10,257 bases of DNA, taken from positions 1 to 10,257 of the forward strand of contig JAEZCD010000047.1 in the NCBI GenBank assembly GCA_023430145.1. The letters are read 5' to 3'. Both the position numbers and the translations under genes were made by a program. A model generated the notes under the pieces. That model was not told the origin of the DNA and ran no database searches. It saw only the letters and a list, made by a program, of their open reading frames with translations. Shown here one piece after another: positions 1 to 4,892 of this stretch; positions within the stretch are counted from its first letter, which is position 1, and every line of letters begins with the position of its first letter. Source of the DNA: Pseudomonadota bacterium (GTDB lineage Bacteria > Pseudomonadota > Alphaproteobacteria > Rhizobiales > Methylopilaceae).

Positions 1-312
1 CGCGGCGGGCAGGGGAGGATGTTCCGCGGCTTCCTCGATGTGGCGCCGCGCTGCAATGTCTGCGGGCTCGATCTCTCCTTCGCCGATTCGGGCGACGGCC
101 CGGCGGTGTTCGTCACCCTGATCGCCGGCTTCATCGTGCTCGGCGCGGCGCTGTGGCTGGAATTCACCTTCGACCCGCCGGTCTGGGTGCATTTCCTCGT
201 CTCGGTGCCGATCCTGCTCGTCGTCTGCCTCGGCCTGCTACGCCTCGCCAAGGGCGTCCTGATCGCCCTGCAGTACCATCACTCCGCCGCCGAGGGCCGG
301 CTCGACCGGTGA
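1..312 (+). CDS. DUF983 family membrane protein, 5' end outside the window
   Basis: This is the C-terminal 103 residues of a DUF983 protein, a small membrane protein with an N-terminal zinc-ribbon-like part. The frame is open to the first base, and the residues before the ATG at 19 (RGGQGR) already fit the family pattern, so the real start is upstream and that ATG is internal. A CxxCGLD motif (CNVCGLD) is followed by the SFADSGDGPAVFV stretch typical of the alphaproteobacterial subfamily. Two hydrophobic helices follow (about 115-165 and 190-260 in nucleotides), then a short polar tail. The exact function is not established; in alphaproteobacteria the gene usually lies between cytochrome oxidase subunit III and SURF1, which suggests a role in oxidase biogenesis. 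Its TGA stop overlaps the GTG of the SURF1 gene (GTGA), so translation is probably coupled. The family call is firm, the role is inferred from context. Confidence 0.88.
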   Translation, partial: RGGQGRMFRGFLDVAPRCNVCGLDLSFADSGDGPAVFVTLIAGFIVLGAALWLEFTFDPPVWVHFLVSVPILLVVCLGLLRLAKGVLIALQYHHSAAEGRLDR

Positions 313-1043
313 GCGCCGCCCGGCAGCTCCTGTGGCCGGCGATCGCGACGCTCGTCGCCTTCGCCGTCCTCGTCGGCCTCGGCACCTGGCAGATGCAGCG
401 CCTCGCCTGGAAGGAGGGGCTGGTCGCTGCCGTCGAGGAGCGCGCGCACGCGGCGCCGCGGGATGTTTCGGCCGCCGAGCTGGCAGCGCTGTCGCCGGAG
501 GCCGACGAGTACCGGCCGGTGCGGGTGCGCGGCACGTTTCGGCACGCCGACGAGATCCAGGTCTACACGCTGTTGTCGGAGCCGCGGGGGAGCTTTTCGG
601 GGCCAGGCTACTGGGTGCTGACCCCGCTCGACCTCGCCGGCGGCGGTACGGTGATCGTCAATCGCGGCTTCGTGCCGACCAAAAAGAAGGACCCGGCGAC
701 GCGGCCCGAAGGGCAGGTTCCCGGCGAGGTGACGGTGACCGGGCTCGTGCGGGCGCCGGACCCGGGCCATCTGTTCACGCCCGCCGACGATCCGGCCAGG
801 AACGCCTGGTTCACCCGCGATCCGCAAAGGATCGCCGCCGCGAAGGGCCTCGGGGATATCGCGCCCGTGCTGATTGATGCGGACGCGGCGCCGATGCCGG
901 GCGGGCTGCCGCAGGGCGGCGAGACCAAGCTCCAGTTCCCGAACCGGCACTTGGAGTACGCGCTGACTTGGTACGGGCTGGCGGCGACGCTGCTCGCGGT
1001 GTTCGGGGTCTTCGCGTGGGGGCGGGTGCGGCCAAAGGGATAG
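309..1043 (+). CDS. SURF1 family cytochrome c oxidase assembly protein
   Basis: SURF1 is an inner-membrane assembly factor for heme-copper oxidases; bacterial homologues bind heme a and help insert it into subunit I. The 244-residue product has the standard layout: an N-terminal membrane helix (about residues 8-25) running into GTWQMQRLAWK (25-35), a periplasmic domain with GYWVLTPL (100-107) and VNRGFVP (117-123), and a C-terminal helix beginning at NRHLEYALTWYG (212-223). The conserved His in that last motif is the type of residue reported to contact heme a. I chose the GTG at 309 because it overlaps the DUF983 stop by 4 nt and gives a normal N-terminus; the longer frame from 153 would add about 50 residues of arginine-rich shadow translation. 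No ribosome site is needed beyond the coupled overlap. Length agrees with the family (about 230-260). Confidence 0.94.
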   Translation: MSAARQLLWPAIATLVAFAVLVGLGTWQMQRLAWKEGLVAAVEERAHAAPRDVSAAELAALSPEADEYRPVRVRGTFRHADEIQVYTLLSEPRGSFSGPGYWVLTPLDLAGGGTVIVNRGFVPTKKKDPATRPEGQVPGEVTVTGLVRAPDPGHLFTPADDPARNAWFTRDPQRIAAAKGLGDIAPVLIDADAAPMPGGLPQGGETKLQFPNRHLEYALTWYGLAATLLAVFGVFAWGRVRPKG

Positions 1044-1076
1044 CGGATGTCGGGGGCGGGCGACGGGTCGGAACGC

Positions 1077-1363
1077 CGTCATTGCGAGTTCGGCACCGGC
1101 CTGTGGCCGACCCGGATGGATGAAACGCACGGTGTCTCCCTGATGCCCTCTGGGTCCCCTTCCCGCGCCGTCGGCGCGCCGGGGGCGCCCCCGAGGGCGC
1201 GGAGGTGGCGTCCCCGGCCGCGCGAAGCGCGGGGAAGGGGCCCCAGGCCTTTCGGAGACCGATCGCGAACTTCAGTTCTTCCGAGGAAGCTCCGGCGAAG
1301 AAGCAATCCAGCTTTACAGCGCTGCAAGAAAAGCTGGATTGCTTAGCTGCGCGCGCAATGACG
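1077..1363. repeat. Intergenic mosaic repeat element with 10-bp inverted termini
   Basis: The 403-nt spacer between SURF1 and thrC shows no credible gene. It is framed by perfect 10-bp inverted termini, CGTCATTGCG (1077-1086) and CGCAATGACG (1354-1363). Inside are an imperfect GC-rich stem (TGGGTCCCCTTCCCGCGC at 1151-1168 against 1227-1245, one indel and one mismatch), the palindrome GGGGGCGCCCCC (1181-1192) and a 15-bp perfect hairpin (1301-1344). The termini and the CTGGATTGCTT segment resemble the dispersed CGTCATTGCGAG...GCAATCCAG repeats I remember from Bradyrhizobium and Methylobacterium relatives. That match is from memory and was not searched. It could be a non-autonomous mobile element, a transcript-stabilising fold, or an accumulation of palindromic repeats. 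Confidence 0.6.
1301..1344. terminator. 15-bp perfect hairpin, possible terminator after SURF1
   Basis: The arms at 1301-1315 (AAGCAATCCAGCTTT) and 1330-1344 are exact reverse complements, separated by a 14-nt loop that itself contains the palindrome CAGCGCTG (1317-1324). The stem is strong and less GC-rich than its surroundings. No T-run follows, so rho-independent termination is uncertain; the hairpin may be just the core of the surrounding repeat element. Confidence 0.45.
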
Positions 1364-1446
1364 AGGAGATGCCGGCTTCGGACGATGCTTGAATCCCCGC
1401 CCCCGCCCCCATACGGTGCCGTTTCCCACGTAACGAGCAGGCCGGA

Positions 1447-2865
1447 ATGGCTGTCGCCTACATATCCACCCGTGGCGAGGCGCCGGTCCTCGACTTCGCC
1501 GACGCGCTCCTGACCGGCCTCGCCCGCGACGGCGGCCTCTATCTGCCCGAGCGCTGGCCGGCGTTTTCGCGCGACACGATCGTCGGATTTGCGGGAAAGC
1601 CCTACACCGAGGTCGCCGCCGCCGTGCTCGGCGCCTTCGCCGAGGGCTCGTTCTCGAACGCCGCCATCCGCGACGCGGTCGAGGAGGCCTACAAGAGCTT
1701 TCGCCACCCGGCGGTGACGCCGCTCGTGCAGATCGGCCCGAACGAGTTTCTGCTGGAGCTGTTCCACGGGCCGACGATCGCCTTCAAGGACGTCGCCATG
1801 CAGCTCCTGGCGCCCCTGATGGACCGGGTGCTGGCCGAGCGGGGGCTCCGTACGACCATCGTCGGCGCGACCTCGGGCGACACCGGCGGCGCGGCGCTCG
1901 CCGCCTTCGCAGGGCGCGACCGGGCGGACGTCATCTTCCTCTATCCGCACGGCCGCGTCAGCGAGGTGCAGCGCCGGCAGATGACGACGCTCGTCGCGCC
2001 GAACGTGCACGCGGTCGCCGTCGAGGGCACGTTCGACGACTGCCAGGCGCTCGTGAAGGCGATGTTCAACGACCTCGCCTTCCGCGATCGCGTCGCGCTC
2101 GCCGGCGTCAACTCGATCAACTTCGCCCGCATCGTAGCCCAGGCGACCTATTATTTCGTCGCTGCCGCGGTCCTCGGCGGGCCGCTGCGAAAGGTTTCGT
2201 TCACCGTGCCGACCGGCAATTTCGGCGACGTCTTCGCCGGCTGGGTGGCGAAAAGCATGGGGCTGCCGGTGGAGCGGCTGACGGTCGCCACCAATCGCAA
2301 CGACATCCTCGTCCGCACGCTCGACAGCGGCCGCTACGAGATCCGCGGCGTCCACCACACGACCTCGCCGTCGATGGACATCGAGGTCGCGTCGAACTTC
2401 GAGCGCCTCCTGTTCGAGGCCGGCGGCCGCGATTTTTCCCGCGTGCGCCGCGCGATGGACAGCCTGAAGCAGTCCGGCGCCTTCACCCTCGGCGCCGACG
2501 AGCGGGCCGCGATCGCGCGAGACTTCGATGCCGCCGCGGCGAGCGAGGAGGAGGTCGCCGCCACCATGGCGCAGGTCCGCCGCGAGGCCGGCTACCTGCT
2601 CGACCCGCACACCGCCGTCGCCATCGCCGCGAGCCGGAAGCTGGGGCACGATCCGGCGGTGCCGCGCGTCATTCTGTCCACCGCCCACCCGGCGAAATTT
2701 CCGGACGCCGTCGCCGCCGCGACCGGGGAAAGGCCGCAATTGCCGCCACATATGGCCGACCTCATGCATCTCCCGGAAAGAACCGCCGTGCTGCCGAACG
2801 ATCTCGCCGCCGTCGAGGCCTTCGTCGAGGCGCGCTCGCGCGCCGTGGCCGGAGCCGCCGCATGA
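1447..2865 (+). CDS. thrC: Threonine synthase (ThrC)
   Basis: Threonine synthase is a cytoplasmic pyridoxal-phosphate enzyme that converts O-phospho-L-homoserine to L-threonine and phosphate, the last step of threonine synthesis. The 472-residue product begins with YISTRGEAPVLDFADALLTGLARDGGLYLP, the N-terminal signature of the long (type 2, bacterial/fungal) subgroup. The PLP lysine is K114 in HGPTIAFKD, and GATSGDTGGAA (140-150) is the phosphate/substrate loop. Further family segments are NSINFARI and FTVPTGNFGDVFAGW in the middle and LDPHTAVA near the C-terminus. Length is normal for the subgroup. The ATG at 1447 is preceded only by a weak purine-rich stretch (GAGCAGG, about 1434-1440). 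The stop overlaps the next start (ATGA, 2862-2865), so this gene heads a translationally coupled operon with the M16 peptidase and the acetyltransferase. Confidence 0.96.
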   Translation: MAVAYISTRGEAPVLDFADALLTGLARDGGLYLPERWPAFSRDTIVGFAGKPYTEVAAAVLGAFAEGSFSNAAIRDAVEEAYKSFRHPAVTPLVQIGPNEFLLELFHGPTIAFKDVAMQLLAPLMDRVLAERGLRTTIVGATSGDTGGAALAAFAGRDRADVIFLYPHGRVSEVQRRQMTTLVAPNVHAVAVEGTFDDCQALVKAMFNDLAFRDRVALAGVNSINFARIVAQATYYFVAAAVLGGPLRKVSFTVPTGNFGDVFAGWVAKSMGLPVERLTVATNRNDILVRTLDSGRYEIRGVHHTTSPSMDIEVASNFERLLFEAGGRDFSRVRRAMDSLKQSGAFTLGADERAAIARDFDAAAASEEEVAATMAQVRREAGYLLDPHTAVAIAASRKLGHDPAVPRVILSTAHPAKFPDAVAAATGERPQLPPHMADLMHLPERTAVLPNDLAAVEAFVEARSRAVAGAAA

Positions 2866-4139
2866 GCGGCGTCCGCCTCACCGAGCTGCCCGGGGGCCTC
2901 CGCGTCGTCACCGACACCATGCCGGGCTTCGAGAGCGCCGCCGTCAGCCTCTATGTCGGCGCCGGCGCCCGGGCCGAGCTGCCCGAGGAGCACGGGCTCG
3001 CGCACCTCCTCGAGCACATGGCCTTCAAGGGCACCTCGCGGCGCTCGGCGCGCGAGATCGCCGAACAGATCGAGGAGGTCGGCGGCGACCTCAACGCCGA
3101 TACGAGCTACCAGCGCACCGGCTACCACGCCCGCGTGCTCGCCGCCGACGTGCCGCGGGCGCTCGACATTCTCGCCGACATCGTCACCGATCCGGTCTTC
3201 GATCCCGAGGAGCTGGAGCGCGAGCACGGCGTCATCGCGCAGGAGATCGGCGCGGTGGAGGACACGCCGGACGACCTCGTCTTCGAGCTGTTGCGCGAGA
3301 CCGCTTTTTCCGGCCAGCCGCTCGGCCGCTCGATCCTCGGCACCGTCGATTCGGTGCGCTCGCTCGGCCGCGAGGCGCTCGCCGGCTTCCGCGACCGGCA
3401 CTATCGCCGCGCGCGGGCGATCGTCTCGGCCGCCGGCGGCGTCGACCACGACCGGCTCGTCGCGCATGCGGCCGAGCTGCTCGGCGGCCTCGGGGAGGGC
3501 GAGACGCCGGCCGACGTGCCGGCCGGCTATATCGGCGGCGAGCGGATCGAGGAGCGCGATCTTGAGCAGCTGCATCTGACGCTCGGCTTCGCGGGCCGCG
3601 GCGTGCACCACCGCGACGTCTACGCCGCGCAGATGTTCGCCTCGATCGTCGGCGGCGGGATGTCCTCGCGGCTCTTCCAGGAGGTGCGCGAGAAGCGCGG
3701 CCTCGCCTATTCGGTGTTCGCCTTCCACTGGGCCTTCGAGGATGTCGGCCTCTTCGGCCTCTATGCCGGGACCGGTCCCGATTCGGCCGCAACCCTCGTT
3801 CCGGTGGCGCTCGACGAGATGATCGGCGCCGCCGCCGGCGCCACCGAGCGCGAGGTCGAGCGGGCGCGGGCGCAGATGAAGGCCGGCCTCTTGATGGGCC
3901 TCGAGCAGCCGGGCGAGCGCGCCGACCATCATGCCCGCCACCTCCTCACCTTCGGCCGACCGCTCGATCCGGCCGAGATCGTCCGCCGCATCGACGCGGT
4001 GACGGTCGCCGACGTGCGCCGCGTCGGCCGCGAGATGCTGTCCGGCACGCCGACCCTCGCCTCGCTCGGTGCCGCCGAGGGCATTCCCGCCGCCGGCGCG
4101 ATCGCCGACCGGCTCGGCAGCCTCGCGGCGGCGGCCTGA
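2862..4139 (+). CDS. M16B family zinc metallopeptidase (processing-peptidase-like)
   Basis: This 425-residue protein belongs to the M16B (inverzincin) peptidases, the bacterial relatives of the mitochondrial processing peptidase beta subunit. The inverted zinc motif HxxEH is present as H48-L-L-E51-H52, and the third ligand E129 (in AQEIGAVED) lies 77 residues after H52, the spacing known from pitrilysin, so the site looks catalytically complete. The C-terminal half carries GGGMSSRLFQEVREKRGLAYSV (265-286) with the conserved R279 and Y283. No signal peptide or membrane helix is seen, so it is probably cytoplasmic; the physiological substrate is not known. The start overlaps the thrC stop by 4 nt, and the acetyltransferase follows after 9 nt. 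Only one M16 gene is present here, not the active/inactive tandem pair seen in some bacteria. Confidence 0.94.
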   Translation: MSGVRLTELPGGLRVVTDTMPGFESAAVSLYVGAGARAELPEEHGLAHLLEHMAFKGTSRRSAREIAEQIEEVGGDLNADTSYQRTGYHARVLAADVPRALDILADIVTDPVFDPEELEREHGVIAQEIGAVEDTPDDLVFELLRETAFSGQPLGRSILGTVDSVRSLGREALAGFRDRHYRRARAIVSAAGGVDHDRLVAHAAELLGGLGEGETPADVPAGYIGGERIEERDLEQLHLTLGFAGRGVHHRDVYAAQMFASIVGGGMSSRLFQEVREKRGLAYSVFAFHWAFEDVGLFGLYAGTGPDSAATLVPVALDEMIGAAAGATEREVERARAQMKAGLLMGLEQPGERADHHARHLLTFGRPLDPAEIVRRIDAVTVADVRRVGREMLSGTPTLASLGAAEGIPAAGAIADRLGSLAAAA

Positions 4140-4148
4140 GGAGCGGCC

Positions 4149-4796
4149 ATGGCGCTGTTCCGCAGCTTCGTCGCCGCCGAGCCCGGTCCCTCCCTCGCCG
4201 GCGACGGCGTCGTGCTGCGCGTGCCGCAGATGGCCGACTACGAGGCCTGGGCCGAGCTCCGGGCCGCGAGCCGCGCCTTCCTGAAGCCCTGGGAGCCGAC
4301 CTGGCCGGCCGACGATCTCACCCGCGCGGCCTTCCGGCGCCGCCTCAAGCGCTACACGCTCGAGCTCGAGAACGACCAGGCCTATCCGTTCTTCCTGTTT
4401 CGCGAGGGCGACGGCACGCTGCTCGGCGGCCTCAACCTGTCCAATGTCCGCCGCGGCGTCGCCCAGGCCTGCTCGCTCGGCTACTGGATGGGCGCTCCGC
4501 ATGCCGGCAAGGGCCACATGAGCGCCGGCGTGCGGGCGGTGCTGCCGTTCGTCTTCGGCGCGCTGCGGCTGCGGCGCATCGAGGCGGCCTGCCTGCCGAG
4601 CAACATGCCCTCGATCCGGCTCCTGGAAGGCGTCGGCTTCGTCCGCGAGGGTTATGCGAGGCGCTATCTCTGCATCGACGGCATCTGGCAGGATCACCTC
4701 TTGTTCGCGCTCTTGCGCGACGATCCGGCGCCGCCGCGCGGGCGCACGACGGACTCGCTCGAAGGAACGCGACGGACGGCGCCGGAACGAGCCTGA
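4149..4796 (+). CDS. GNAT family N-acetyltransferase (RimJ/RimL-like)
   Basis: The 215-residue product is a GCN5-related N-acetyltransferase of the RimJ/RimL type, enzymes that transfer acetyl from acetyl-CoA to N-terminal amino groups of ribosomal proteins or to other amines. The acetyl-CoA-binding segment is GYWMGAPHAGKGHM (111-124). The RimJ-type motif SNMPSIRLLEGVGF (151-164) follows, with the conserved N152 and S155, then the typical end RRYLCIDGIWQDHLLFALL. A good ribosome site GAGGAG (4138-4143) sits 5 nt before the ATG and overlaps the M16 stop. Third gene of the thrC operon; this neighbourhood recurs in Hyphomicrobiales, but the substrate cannot be told from sequence, and the rimJ name would be too specific. 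The last 20 or so residues are polar and probably disordered. Confidence 0.92.
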   Translation: MALFRSFVAAEPGPSLAGDGVVLRVPQMADYEAWAELRAASRAFLKPWEPTWPADDLTRAAFRRRLKRYTLELENDQAYPFFLFREGDGTLLGGLNLSNVRRGVAQACSLGYWMGAPHAGKGHMSAGVRAVLPFVFGALRLRRIEAACLPSNMPSIRLLEGVGFVREGYARRYLCIDGIWQDHLLFALLRDDPAPPRGRTTDSLEGTRRTAPERA

Positions 4797-4806
4797 GCGG
4801 GATCGG

Positions 4807-4819
4807 GCCGCCGGGCGGC
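4807..4819 (+). terminator. Weak GC hairpin after the thrC operon
   Basis: GCCGC (4807-4811) and GCGGC (4815-4819) form a 5-bp stem with a CGG loop, 10 nt after the acetyltransferase stop. There is no T-run, so this is only a possible terminator or pause site. The remainder of the 96-nt spacer to the next gene holds only a poor promoter-like pair. Confidence 0.25.
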
Positions 4820-4848
4820 TTGCTCCGGCAGCGGGTGAGGGTTACCAC
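4820..4848 (+). promoter_or_regulatory. Weak candidate promoter for the GGDEF/EAL gene
   Basis: TTGCTC (4820-4825) and TACCAC (4843-4848) are separated by 17 nt, the optimal sigma-70 spacing, but each box matches only three of six consensus bases. It is the best candidate I see in the spacer before the GTG at 4893. Confidence 0.2.
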
Positions 4849-4892
4849 AATCAAATCTGCGTCGCGCCGGGGCGTTCGCGAACGGGAGATAA

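Noticed and set aside
153..308. Upstream extension of the SURF1 frame
   Set aside because: The extra residues are arginine/proline-rich shadow of the DUF983 gene; the GTG at 309 gives a normal SURF1 N-terminus.
1047..1346. Short plus- and minus-strand frames in the SURF1-thrC spacer
   Set aside because: Low-complexity Pro/Arg/Gly translations over inverted repeats, no ribosome site, no family resemblance.
1389..1416. TTGAAT (1389-1394) and ATACGG (1411-1416) as a thrC promoter
   Set aside because: 16-nt spacing is acceptable but the -10 box is poor; too weak to list as a feature.
811..2769. A 652-residue minus-strand frame across SURF1, the spacer and thrC
   Set aside because: It crosses the inverted-repeat spacer and two real genes; composition is typical of antisense shadow.
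2592..4697. A 701-residue minus-strand frame opposite the M16 and GNAT genes
   Set aside because: Same high-GC shadow effect; no recognisable motif, and it spans three well-supported plus-strand genes.
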